Assembly: GCF_020042345.1 (NCBI RefSeq)
Contig: NZ_CP083387.1
Span: 1,426,001-1,490,000, forward strand
Source: Arachidicoccus terrestris
GTDB lineage: Bacteria; Bacteroidota; Bacteroidia; Chitinophagales; Chitinophagaceae
Length of the DNA: 64,000 nt
Reading direction: 5' to 3'
The stretch's first letter is position 1. Every line of letters starts with the position of its first letter. The notes under the pieces were generated by a model, which searched no databases, was not told where the DNA came from, and worked only from the letters and a program-made list of their open reading frames with translations. Of this stretch, positions 1-8,105 are shown piece by piece. The position numbers and the translations under genes are program-made.

Positions 1-754
1 CTCCTTTTTCAAAATAAGGCTTCTTGGTTATCACATTGATTACGCCGCCGTAGCCGACAAAGTTCGCACCGTAAAGGGTGCCGGAAGGCCCTTTCAATAC
101 CTGAATCTCTTCAATATTAGCCGGATCCAGATCTCCTGCCGTGAACCCCGGAAGGCCGTTGTATAAAGAAGGCTGCGCTTCAAATCCCCTTAAGGCAAAA
201 TATGTGGCCCCGTCTCCTGCCCGGCCGGTAGACGCCCAGGTTCTGGAAATGCCGGGCACATTACGCATCGCGTCATCAAAATTGGTAATTCCCTGCTGGA
301 TCATCAAATCAGCGCCTACACTGCTGTATACCTGAGGATTCTCCAGATTTTTAAGCGGCATCTTGGCAACACCGTAGGTTACCTTATTGCCCAATAGGAT
401 TTGCCTGGCCTGTACGGTCACATCTGCCAATTGAGCATACGTCAGGTTAATGACAAAATCTTCTTTAATATGGGCGCCTGCGCTGAGATAAACTTCTTTG
501 GTCTGCTCCCGGGTGCCTAATGCGGTTAAGCGTAATAAATAAGTTCCGGCGGTGGGCACATCAATATGGTAGTTGCCGTTTATATCACTGATATCGGCCC
601 AGTTTTTTCCATCTATCCGGATATTCACCTGACTGGCGGGCTTACCGTCTGTCGTAGTAATGTGACCACTGATAACGGCCTTTTGAGCCAGCACAATACC
701 ACTGCCGCAGCTCATGACAGTCAGCAGGCAAATAATTGATTGGAAGAGTTTCAT
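1..754 (-). CDS. TonB-dependent siderophore-type receptor, N-terminal part (cut by window edge)
   Basis: Outer-membrane active-transport receptor; only the first 251 residues lie in the window and the barrel continues past position 1. A signal peptide (MKLFQSIICLLTV then an Ala-Gln cleavage site near residue 24) is followed by a carboxypeptidase-regulatory-like domain at about residues 28-110 and then the plug domain. The plug motifs seen are YFALRGFEAQPSLYNGLPG and VLKGPSGTLYG, which are typical of FhuA/ferrichrome-type siderophore receptors rather than SusC proteins. The ATG at 752-754 is the only sensible start because it opens the signal peptide. The substrate is not readable from this part; ferric siderophore is an inference from the plug type. 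Confidence 0.88.
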   Translation of the reverse strand, partial: MKLFQSIICLLTVMSCGSGIVLAQKAVISGHITTTDGKPASQVNIRIDGKNWADISDINGNYHIDVPTAGTYLLRLTALGTREQTKEVYLSAGAHIKEDFVINLTYAQLADVTVQARQILLGNKVTYGVAKMPLKNLENPQVYSSVGADLMIQQGITNFDDAMRNVPGISRTWASTGRAGDGATYFALRGFEAQPSLYNGLPGFTAGDLDPANIEEIQVLKGPSGTLYGANFVGYGGVINVITKKPYFEKG

Positions 755-1053
755 AATTTTATTGAAATAGAAAATGATTGATTCTGATAATGGCGAAAAG
801 CCTAAGTCCGTGGACCGAAAATAAGCGGTATCGCCAGATGTCCTGCAATTACACACACAATCGCGTTGCCGACCGGCGCATGCATAAATGCATTCCAAAT
901 TCCGGCGCAAAAATAATTCACATAGTCTCAACCCTTTTACGAGATGCGGAAAAAGATCAGATCTCCACGAATCATGCGGATCAGTTGGGGCAACCCTCTG
1001 ATGAATTTTTTGTATCTTGTGTTGACAGTATTTTTAAAAGTAAGCAGCTGATA

Positions 1054-1347
1054 ATGACACAGCAGAAGACAAAAAGAATCTGTCCAAATGGGCATAGCTA
1101 TTACAAAACCAGTCATTGCCCCGTTTGTCCGGTCTGTGCGGCTGAGCGCAAACCGCCCGAAGATTTTTATGCCGCACTTGCAGCCCCCGCCAGGCGTGCA
1201 CTATTATCCCATCAGATAAACGATCCGGAGACACTTTCCCAACTAAGCAGGAAAGAAGTGCAGGGCTGGCATGGGATAGGCGATAAGGCAATAGCCCTGC
1301 TCGACCAGGCTCTGACAGAAGCAGGCCTTTGCTTTCGATCTCAGTAG
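1054..1347 (+). CDS. Small zinc-motif protein with RNA polymerase alpha-CTD-like helix-hairpin-helix
   Basis: A 97-residue protein. The N-terminus carries CPNGHSYYKTSHCPVCPVC, a Cys/His cluster that looks like a small zinc-binding knuckle. The rest (APARRALLSHQINDPETLSQLSRKEVQGWHGIGDKAIALLDQAL) resembles the helix-hairpin-helix of the RNA polymerase alpha C-terminal domain, as in small Bacteroidota proteins annotated as RNA polymerase alpha subunit domain proteins. The frame stays open upstream to 778, but that 92-residue extension has no protein-like character. I chose the ATG at 1054, directly before the family-like MTQQKTKRICPNGH start. Its cellular role is not established. Confidence 0.72.
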   Translation: MTQQKTKRICPNGHSYYKTSHCPVCPVCAAERKPPEDFYAALAAPARRALLSHQINDPETLSQLSRKEVQGWHGIGDKAIALLDQALTEAGLCFRSQ

Positions 1348-1355
1348 CAGAATGA

Positions 1356-2312
1356 TTATTTAGCCTTCAAATCCAATTCCATATGGATATTGGCCCGTTT
1401 ATAGGGAGAATGGATGCCTGTTACTTTGACAAAGCCCAGTTTATAGTATAGATTGATTGCAGGTGTCAAGCGTGTATTACTCTCCAGATAAAGCTTAGAA
1501 GCACCGGCCTCCTTCGCGGCTTTCACAATCGCCTTTCCGAGTAACCAACCGATATGCTTTCCCTGCGCCTCGGGGGAAACAGCCATTTTCGCCATTTCAA
1601 AATCATAATCGGTGTCCGTCATTTTAATGAGCGCACAGACCCCAACCGGCTTGCCGTTATACAAGGCTACCAATATTTTCCCACCTTTTTTCAATATCAG
1701 TTCCGGATTATCAAGGGCCTTATAATCAGCTTCCTCCATCTCAAAATATTGGTTAATCCATGCTTCGTTCAATGCCCGGAATACAGCCTTATATTTAGGA
1801 GTATAGGATATAATCTTCACATCCCGGCTCTCTCGTCTCTTTTTTTGCTCCTTCACACGCAAAAACAGAGACTTTTGCCCCAATAAGAACTCCCATTCGG
1901 CTATGGCTTCCCAAAGAGGATAGCTCGCCTCCTTTTCAATATTTTCAATAGCAGCGTCTACATCCTGATACTGCAGATGTATCTTTTGGGATAACTCCTT
2001 CCCTTTTGTTGTCAACCCAACAACATTTCTACGCTTATCTGTGGATTTAAGATTGCTCTTAACAAGGCCGGACCTGGCCATTTCTTTCACTATTTTCGTA
2101 ACCGATGGCTGAGAATGGCCAATTTGCTGAGCGATCTCCGTTATCGTCATTGATGCATTATCAGAGAGCACAAAGAAAACAGGAAACCACTTAGGTGTCA
2201 GTTCTATATTGTATAATCCATATAGCAATGCTGAGTCATCGGTTATCTTAGAGGTCAGCAACCTGAGGCGGCTCCCGATAGCCATCTTACCTGTTTTTTC
2301 AAACAATTTCAT
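1356..2312 (-). CDS. MarR-type HTH / GNAT acetyltransferase fusion
   Basis: A 318-residue two-domain protein. Residues about 35-150 form a MarR winged helix (MTITEIAQQIGHSQPSVTKI is the recognition helix-turn-helix and KSTDKRRNVVGLTTKG the wing). Residues about 165-318 form a GNAT N-acetyltransferase fold, with MAVSPEAQGKHIGWLLGKA as the acetyl-CoA loop and SNTRLTPAINLYYKLGFVKV near the C-terminus. Such fusions are widespread. They likely sense and acetylate a small amine while controlling nearby genes, but the substrate is unknown. A promoter box and a palindrome sit just upstream, which suggests autoregulation. It is transcribed away from the ClC gene. Confidence 0.88.
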   Translation of the reverse strand: MKLFEKTGKMAIGSRLRLLTSKITDDSALLYGLYNIELTPKWFPVFFVLSDNASMTITEIAQQIGHSQPSVTKIVKEMARSGLVKSNLKSTDKRRNVVGLTTKGKELSQKIHLQYQDVDAAIENIEKEASYPLWEAIAEWEFLLGQKSLFLRVKEQKKRRESRDVKIISYTPKYKAVFRALNEAWINQYFEMEEADYKALDNPELILKKGGKILVALYNGKPVGVCALIKMTDTDYDFEMAKMAVSPEAQGKHIGWLLGKAIVKAAKEAGASKLYLESNTRLTPAINLYYKLGFVKVTGIHSPYKRANIHMELDLKAK

Positions 2313-2330
2313 TATTGTATATTTAATTAT

Positions 2331-2351
2331 ATAACTGGTTATGCAAATATA
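2331..2351 (-). promoter_or_regulatory. Promoter -7 box and candidate autoregulatory operator of the MarR-GNAT gene
   Basis: On the minus strand TATATTTG (2344-2351) matches the Bacteroidota -7 consensus TAnnTTTG exactly. Immediately downstream, over the expected transcription start, lies the perfect inverted repeat ATAAC-TG-GTTAT (2331-2342). A MarR dimer bound here would block initiation. The operator role is inferred from position and symmetry only. The remaining bases of the 2313-2664 gap show no gene that I can support. Confidence 0.5.
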
Positions 2352-2664
2352 GATATTTTTCCCTGATCCCCGGATTTCTTTTTTCTATTTAAATTCACAA
2401 CAACCTGATTCTATAAAAACTGTTGTGGGTAGGTATTTATTTTCAGCCACTTTGAGCAAGGAATAACAAAGAAAAATATGGCAATCTGCCCTTTTGCACT
2501 TAACTTAGAAGAGTCAACAGTCCATACTGGTGGCGCGGCCACTTGCCGGTGTATTGCTTTTATTGACAATATTTTAAGTCCTTAAGGCAAGCGAAAGAAA
2601 ATGACGTAGCAGTGCATGGTGTCGACACCTGGCCTATTAAGACAGCTTTTAACCGATTCTTTAT

Positions 2665-4554
2665 ATGAGCAAGGGCACATTTTTAAAACGCGGTTTACCG
2701 GTCTCCATCTCTCTTAGTCCGACACTGGAAGCAGAGAACATGAAACCCAAAATCCCGCAGAGCAAAAAAAGACTGATCACCGTTTCTCTGATGGCCATTT
2801 CTGTAGCCATCCTGATCAGTTTTATTGCCAAATTCCTGATGTTTATTATTGGATTTATTACCCAGCTTTCTTTTTACGGCAAGGTAGCCATGACCACTGA
2901 AGCCAATCCTTCGCTCAATCACCTCGGCATCTGGGTTATTTTCATTCCGGCCATTGGCGGGCTTGTTGTGGGATTTATGGCACTGTATGGCTCCCAGGCC
3001 ATCAGAGGGCATGGTATACCAGAGGCGATGGAACAGATCCTGACCAATAAGAGTAAGATCAAACCTACCATTGTATACCTAAAACCCATTTCTTCCGCAA
3101 TAGCGATCGGTACAGGCGGCCCGTTCGGTGCAGAGGGCCCGATTATTGCCACGGGGGGCGCTTTGGGCTCTACCCTTGGCCAGATATTAAAGATATCCAA
3201 CAATGAACGTAAAATCCTGCTCGCAGCCGGTGCCGCCGCTGGTATGGCAACGATATTTGGCAGTCCTGTTTCTTCTATTTTTCTGGCGATTGAATTACTC
3301 TTATTTGAATTTTCTCCCAGGTCTATCATTCCGGTAGCGCTGGCCTGTATAACCGGTGCCGCGGGGCATCATCTGTTTTTTGGTCAGGGACCGGTATTCC
3401 CCATGGAAAGCCTGGTGTCCATGCCGGGTAATACCGCTCTTTTATGGTACAGCATCATGGGTGTCATTTTAGGGTTCGTGTCTATTTTGGCAACCAAATC
3501 CGTTTTCTGGATCGAGGATCTTTTTGCCAAGATACCCATTAGCTGGTTTTGGTACCCCGCTATCGGTGGTCTGATAGCAGGTGTCATCGGATATTTCGCG
3601 CCGCGGACACTGGGCGTAGGCTATTTCAATATTACGGACATTCTAACCGGTAGCCTGCCGATCACCTTATTATTATCGCTATCGATTCTAAAATTTCTCT
3701 CCTGGACCATTGCACTGGGAAGCGGTACATCCGGAGGTACACTAGCCCCCTTACTCACCATTGGCGGTGCCGCCGGACTCCTGTTTGGAATGGCGATCAG
3801 CTATTACTTCCCCAATAGCGGCATCAACCTGCCGCTGGCAGCACTCATCGGCATGTCAGCGCTATTTGCCGGCGCATCCAGAGCGTTGTTAACTTCTATC
3901 ATATTTGCAATCGAAAGTACGGGGCAGTCCAATGCCCTGCTCCCCTTACTAGCAGCCTGCTCTGCCGCTTATTTCGTATCTTTCTTTTTTATGAAGTACA
4001 CCATCATGACGGAAAAAATCGCCCGAAAAGGTGTCAAAATCCCCGAATCCTACGAACCGGATATTCTGGAAAAAATCCTGGTCGCCCAGGTAACCAAATC
4101 TAATACAATGGTCGTGCATGCCTCCGACAAGATCAATACCGTCAAAGACCTGATCCTGCGGGATAACCAACACCTCAATTATTTTATGGTCAGATCCGAA
4201 GACGGAGAATTTATTGGCTATCTCAGTGTAATGGATCTTTTTGGCAACCATTCAGACAACCAGGAAGTCGGCAGCCTGATCACTGAAAAAAATGAAGTAT
4301 TTATCCAAGATTCAGATAACCTTCTGACCGCCTTAAAACTTTTACTAAAAAAGGATAAAGAAGCTATTCCTGTTAAGAATAGCAAAGGAAAATACATAGG
4401 ATTATTAACGTATAAAGATATCCTGTCCGCCTATCAGATCAGCCAGGGTGAGTTTATTAAAACCACGCCTTCAATTTCCCTGAAACGTCGTGGACTCCGT
4501 ATTCTGGCCAGAGGTAATCACTTTATACAGGAAAGAAAACAACGTCATCCATAG
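2665..4554 (+). CDS. ClC-family chloride channel/transporter with two CBS domains
   Basis: A 629-residue integral membrane protein that moves chloride or a related anion. The ClC signatures are present: GHGIPE (about 115-120), GPFGAEGP with the gating glutamate at E157, and GSGTSGGTLAP (about residues 352-362). The C-terminal part, about 470-600, has paired CBS repeats (TVKDLILRDNQHLNYFMV and PVKNSKGKYIGLLTYKDIL) that normally bind adenine nucleotides. By-eye alignment with E. coli ClC-ec1 puts Leu211 where the proton-pathway glutamate E203 should be. The start could instead be the internal ATG at 2740 (MKPKIPQS), just before the first membrane helix; I kept the longer form. Confidence 0.9.
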   Translation: MSKGTFLKRGLPVSISLSPTLEAENMKPKIPQSKKRLITVSLMAISVAILISFIAKFLMFIIGFITQLSFYGKVAMTTEANPSLNHLGIWVIFIPAIGGLVVGFMALYGSQAIRGHGIPEAMEQILTNKSKIKPTIVYLKPISSAIAIGTGGPFGAEGPIIATGGALGSTLGQILKISNNERKILLAAGAAAGMATIFGSPVSSIFLAIELLLFEFSPRSIIPVALACITGAAGHHLFFGQGPVFPMESLVSMPGNTALLWYSIMGVILGFVSILATKSVFWIEDLFAKIPISWFWYPAIGGLIAGVIGYFAPRTLGVGYFNITDILTGSLPITLLLSLSILKFLSWTIALGSGTSGGTLAPLLTIGGAAGLLFGMAISYYFPNSGINLPLAALIGMSALFAGASRALLTSIIFAIESTGQSNALLPLLAACSAAYFVSFFFMKYTIMTEKIARKGVKIPESYEPDILEKILVAQVTKSNTMVVHASDKINTVKDLILRDNQHLNYFMVRSEDGEFIGYLSVMDLFGNHSDNQEVGSLITEKNEVFIQDSDNLLTALKLLLKKDKEAIPVKNSKGKYIGLLTYKDILSAYQISQGEFIKTTPSISLKRRGLRILARGNHFIQERKQRHP

Positions 4555-4578
4555 CCACCTGATCTGAGGGATGCCAAT

Positions 4579-4597
4579 CCGGAAATTATTTTTCCGG
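4579..4597. other. Perfect 7-bp hairpin between ClC gene and rel
   Basis: CCGGAAA-TTATT-TTTCCGG forms a perfect inverted repeat in the 93-bp gap. There is no good U-tract after it, so a terminator role is doubtful. It precedes a partial -7 box, TAAATTCG (4615-4622), for rel. Confidence 0.4.
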
Positions 4598-4647
4598 TAC
4601 TGTACACAAATGCGTAAATTCGTCTTTATAAAAGACTTTGACGCGAA

Positions 4648-6900
4648 TTGAAACAAACAACAACTGAAAAAGAATTGGTCAGGTATAGCCTGAATGAGGA
4701 GCAGGAAAAGAGAGAAATTCTGCGCAGATACCGTGCCTTACTGCGGACGCTGAGACCTAAATTTAAGAAAGGTGACAAGGAAATCGTCCGCCAGGCTTTT
4801 TATATGGCTGCAGAAGCACATAAAACCATGCGGCGAAAAAGCGGCGAGCCCTACATCTTCCACCCCATTGCGGTAGCCATGATCTGTGTTGAAGAGATTG
4901 GGCTGGGTGTTCGCAGTACTATCTGCGCTCTGTTGCATGATACGGTAGAAGATACAGATATTACAATTGAGGATATTACCCGCGAATTTGGGAATGAGAT
5001 CGCCCGCATTGTAGATGGGCTGACAAAAATATCTACTGTAGTAGACGCGTCTACAACGCAACAGACAGAGAACTTTAAAAAAATCTTACTCACGCTGACC
5101 GATGACCCAAGAGTGATTCTGATTAAACTTGCGGACCGGCTGCATAATATGCGTACGCTGGATTGGATGAAACAGGAAAAGCAGCTTAAAATTGCCAGCG
5201 AGACTGTTTGGGTGTATGCACCACTGGCGCACAGAATGGGCCTTTATAATATTAAGACTGAGCTGGAAGACCTCTCCATGAAGTATCTGGAAAAGGACAA
5301 GTATAAGGAGATTGCCCGTAAGCTGGCAGAAACAAGAAGAGAGCGGACAAGATTTATCAATGAATTTATCAAACCCATTAAGGATAAACTGGTTTCCGCT
5401 GGTTTTAAATTCGAGATCTATGGGCGTCCAAAGAGTATCCATTCCATCTGGAATAAGATGAAAAAGAAAGGAGTCGTCTTTGAAGAAGTCTATGACTTAT
5501 TTGCCATCAGGGTTATACTGGACTCGGAGCCGGAAAAAGAGAAGGAGGAGTGCTGGAAAGTCTATTCCATTGTGACAGATGCCTACGCACCTGCCCCGGA
5601 AAGACTACGGGACTGGCTGAGTAACCCTAAAAGCAACGGTTATGAAGCGCTGCACACAACTGTAATGGGGCCAAAAGGGAAATGGGTTGAAGTCCAGATC
5701 CGGACTAAACGTATGAATGAGATCGCAGAAAAAGGCCTGGCAGCACACTGGAAATACAAGGAGGGTACCAGTACGGAAGACCGGTTTGATAAATGGTTTG
5801 GCCAGATCAGAGAGATGATCAGTTCCCAGGGGACAGATAGTATCGACTTTCTGGAAGACTTTAAAACCAGTTTCCTGGCCGAGGAAATATACGCCTACAC
5901 GCCGAAGGGGGATGTCAAGATGCTTCCCAAAGGATCAACGGCACTTGATTTTGCCTTTAGTATCCACTCTGCTGTCGGACAAAAATGCATTGGAGCGAAG
6001 GTTAACCATAAACTGGTGCCGATCAGTCATATTCTGCGTAGCGGCGATCAGGTAGAGATTATTACCAGTAATAAACAAAAACCCAGTGAAGACTGGCTCA
6101 GTCTGGTGGTGACAGCCAAGGCCAAAAATAGAATAAAGGATGCTTTAAAAGAAGAGAAGAGAACCATCGGCGAGGATGGCAAATATACCCTCAAAAGGAA
6201 ACTGGAAAACATGGGGGTACCGGTGTCCACTTACAATGTAGATGAACTGGTGAGCTTTTATGGGCTCAGTTCTCACCTGGATCTTTATTACGGCATCGCC
6301 ATTAAGAAAATTGACCTGAAAGAACTCAAGACTTTCTCTGTTAACGGCGATAAACTTGAACCGCCTAAACTAGAGGTTAAAACTGAAAAACCCGTATATA
6401 ATCCAGACAGCGCAAAAACCTTATCCAAAAAGGATTCTGAATTAATCATATTTGGAGAGACCAGTGATAAGATCATGTATACGCTGGCCAACTGTTGCCA
6501 CCCCATTCCGGGAGACGATGTGTTTGGCTTCGTCAGCGTGGGTAAGGGACTGATCATTCACAGGACCAACTGCCCCAATGCGGCACAGTTGATGGCTAAT
6601 CAGGGTCACCGGATTGTCAAGACCAAATGGGCTAAGAACAAGGAAATATCCTTTCTTACCGGCATTGAAATCATTGGTGTGGACGATGTGGGTGTCATCA
6701 ATAAGATCACCAATGTCATTAGCGGCGAATTAAAAATTAATATCTCCGCCTTAAGTATTGAATCGAAAGAAGGCTTATTCAACGGTCGGCTGAAAATCTT
6801 CGTACATGATAAAGAAGAGCTTGATACGCTGGTGGAACACCTGAAGCTACTCGATGGCATACAAGGAGTAGAGCGTTTCGATACGGATGATCTGGTTTAG
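4648..6900 (+). CDS. rel: Bifunctional (p)ppGpp synthetase/hydrolase (RelA/SpoT family)
   Basis: A 750-residue enzyme that makes and degrades (p)ppGpp in the stringent response. The HD hydrolase domain has an intact HD...ED motif (H97, D98, E101, D102 in LLHDTVEDT). The synthetase domain follows (EIYGRPKSIHSIWNKM, EVYDLFAIRV, SNGYEALHT), then TGS (EIYAYTPKGDVKMLPKGST), a linker with the NCCHPIPGD motif, and a C-terminal ACT domain. The start is a TTG: an in-frame TGA lies at 4639-4641 and no ATG occurs before conserved sequence. It is the only Rel/SpoT homologue here and is likely the cell's long bifunctional form. A strong hairpin follows the stop codon. Confidence 0.96.
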   Translation: MKQTTTEKELVRYSLNEEQEKREILRRYRALLRTLRPKFKKGDKEIVRQAFYMAAEAHKTMRRKSGEPYIFHPIAVAMICVEEIGLGVRSTICALLHDTVEDTDITIEDITREFGNEIARIVDGLTKISTVVDASTTQQTENFKKILLTLTDDPRVILIKLADRLHNMRTLDWMKQEKQLKIASETVWVYAPLAHRMGLYNIKTELEDLSMKYLEKDKYKEIARKLAETRRERTRFINEFIKPIKDKLVSAGFKFEIYGRPKSIHSIWNKMKKKGVVFEEVYDLFAIRVILDSEPEKEKEECWKVYSIVTDAYAPAPERLRDWLSNPKSNGYEALHTTVMGPKGKWVEVQIRTKRMNEIAEKGLAAHWKYKEGTSTEDRFDKWFGQIREMISSQGTDSIDFLEDFKTSFLAEEIYAYTPKGDVKMLPKGSTALDFAFSIHSAVGQKCIGAKVNHKLVPISHILRSGDQVEIITSNKQKPSEDWLSLVVTAKAKNRIKDALKEEKRTIGEDGKYTLKRKLENMGVPVSTYNVDELVSFYGLSSHLDLYYGIAIKKIDLKELKTFSVNGDKLEPPKLEVKTEKPVYNPDSAKTLSKKDSELIIFGETSDKIMYTLANCCHPIPGDDVFGFVSVGKGLIIHRTNCPNAAQLMANQGHRIVKTKWAKNKEISFLTGIEIIGVDDVGVINKITNVISGELKINISALSIESKEGLFNGRLKIFVHDKEELDTLVEHLKLLDGIQGVERFDTDDLV

Positions 6901-6924
6901 GTGCTGAAACAGGTATAAATTAAC

Positions 6925-6967
6925 GACAAGAAGGGCAGCCGGGTCAAATCCTGCTGCCCTTCTTGTC
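6925..6967 (+). terminator. Intrinsic terminator of rel
   Basis: A perfect 15-bp stem, GACAAGAAGGGCAGC (6925-6939) paired with GCTGCCCTTCTTGTC (6953-6967), begins 25 bp after the rel stop codon. A T-rich run follows. It may also act on the opposite strand for the rpmB operon. Confidence 0.85.
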
Positions 6968-7015
6968 ATTATCTATGTTTTTGTGCATCAACACCGAGGC
7001 GTATCCGATATAAAA

Positions 7016-7069
7016 AACCGTATCGAACCCTGCATTTTCAAGAGATGAATTGCGAGATTCGATACGGTT
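7016..7069. repeat. 12-bp inverted repeat with 30-nt spacer
   Basis: AACCGTATCGAA (7016-7027) and TTCGATACGGTT (7058-7069) are exact reverse complements in the 337-bp gap between rel and the DUF4295 gene. The arms are flanked by A- and T-rich runs. This could be a terminator-like hairpin or part of a small RNA. Nothing else in this gap is recognisable as a gene. Confidence 0.6.
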
Positions 7070-7237
7070 AAAATACGTTTATGGACTTTATCTTCGGAAT
7101 ACTTCTGGTGAGTTATATTTACTCATCCCGGTGATATCTGATCGGAAAAGCAGGAAGGATGATGCAAAATCATAACCTATACGCCCCCTTCAGTTTTCCT
7201 TTTAGCAAATCAGACCTGAGCTTTTCTGAAGGTCAGA

Positions 7238-7408
7238 TTATTTTGCCAGAAATTCTTTGATATTGTCTTTGTGTATGATTGCTTCTTTAAAAGTGTAAGC
7301 ACCTGTTTTTGGGCTGCGTACAGTTTTAATCACTTTAGTCCAGTTCTTAGCATCTGCTGCTGCTTTCTGGTCTTTAGTTTTAATCGCGGTTTTAGCTGCT
7401 TTTGCCAT
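7238..7408 (-). CDS. DUF4295 small basic protein
   Basis: A 56-residue Lys/Ala-rich protein beginning MAKAAKTAIKTKDQK and ending IKEFLAK. It matches the DUF4295 family, which in Bacteroidota lies directly after rpmB and rpmG, as here. It is too short for a normal ORF list but the context is diagnostic. It is probably ribosome-associated, although the function is unproven. The gap to rpmG is 45 bp. Confidence 0.85.
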   Translation of the reverse strand: MAKAAKTAIKTKDQKAAADAKNWTKVIKTVRSPKTGAYTFKEAIIHKDNIKEFLAK

Positions 7409-7453
7409 GATTCGTTATTTATAAGATGGTCCTGCCGGTAAAAACCGGGGTGA

Positions 7454-7636
7454 TTATTTAATTTCTTTGTGTACAGTTACTTTTTTCAAAATAGGATTAT
7501 ACTTCTTCAGCTCTAAACGCTCAGCAGTATTTTTCTTATTTTTCTGTGTAATGTAACGGCTGGTTCCTGGAAGTCCACTTGCTTTGTGTTCTGTGCATTC
7601 CAAAATTACCTGAACCCTGTTTCCTTTCTTTGCCAT
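7454..7636 (-). CDS. rpmG: 50S ribosomal protein L33
   Basis: A 60-residue protein starting [21 protein letters not shown]. It contains the L33 core [14 protein letters not shown] and the conserved [20 protein letters not shown] tail. It lacks the second cysteine pair of zinc-binding L33 forms. It is the middle gene of rpmB-rpmG-DUF4295 and a structural protein of the large subunit. Confidence 0.95.
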   Translation of the reverse strand: MAKKGNRVQVILECTEHKASGLPGTSRYITQKNKKNTAERLELKKYNPILKKVTVHKEIK

Positions 7637-7669
7637 TGCTATAATGCTTTAATTGTTGTCGACTTTTGA

Positions 7670-7906
7670 TTAGATTTTTACGCCGTCTGCTCTTAATTGT
7701 TTAACGACTGCATTCAGGCCATTTTTATTAATGGTACGGATTGCATCGGCAGACACTTTCAATGTAATCCAGCGATCTTCCTCAGCATAAAAGAAACGTT
7801 TCGTCTGTAAATTCGGTAAGAAACGACGCTTGGATTTAATGTTAGAGTGTGAAACATTGTTTCCCACCATTGGTTTTTTTCCTGTAACCTGACATACTCT
7901 TGCCAT
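7670..7906 (-). CDS. rpmB: 50S ribosomal protein L28
   Basis: A 78-residue large-subunit protein beginning [21 protein letters not shown], the universal L28 N-terminus. The reading frame is open to 7942, but the start at 7906 fits the family and lies downstream of the promoter box at 7929-7936. L28 motifs [12 protein letters not shown] and [14 protein letters not shown] are present. It is the first gene of its operon. Confidence 0.95.
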   Translation of the reverse strand: MARVCQVTGKKPMVGNNVSHSNIKSKRRFLPNLQTKRFFYAEEDRWITLKVSADAIRTINKNGLNAVVKQLRADGVKI

Positions 7907-7928
7907 AACTGTATTTTTTATCGGACGG

Positions 7929-7960
7929 CAAAGGTATAACAACCCGTCCGTAATTCCAAA
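7929..7960 (-). promoter_or_regulatory. Promoter of rpmB-rpmG-DUF4295
   Basis: On the minus strand TTTG (7957-7960) is followed after 20 nt by TACCTTTG (7929-7936), an exact match to the Bacteroidota consensus. Transcription would begin near 7924, about 18 nt before the rpmB start codon, and this excludes the longer reading frame. Confidence 0.8.
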
Positions 7961-8030
7961 TTGTTTTTATTTTACCTGATTACCAGACTACCATAAACAT
8001 GGCTATCTGGTCAAGGGCTGCAAAGGTAAT

Positions 8031-8060
8031 AAAAAAGCAGTGTGAATACACTGCTTTTTT
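8031..8060 (-). terminator. Intrinsic terminator after the DUF3276 gene
   Basis: AAAAAAGCAGTGT (8031-8043), loop GAAT, ACACTGCTTTTTT (8048-8060): a perfect 13-bp stem with A and T runs on both sides, so it can work in either direction. It separates the DUF3276 gene from the rpmB promoter. Confidence 0.85.
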
Positions 8061-8105
8061 TAAAGAATTATATAGAAGGAAGAAGCTTTTACGCCTCTCC
8101 TGCAA

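Noticed and set aside
778-1053. Upstream extension of the small zinc protein
   Set aside because: The 92 extra codons are not protein-like, and the family-like start is at 1054.
4579-4597. Terminator of the ClC gene
   Set aside because: The hairpin is perfect but short and lacks a U-tract, so it is listed only as a hairpin.
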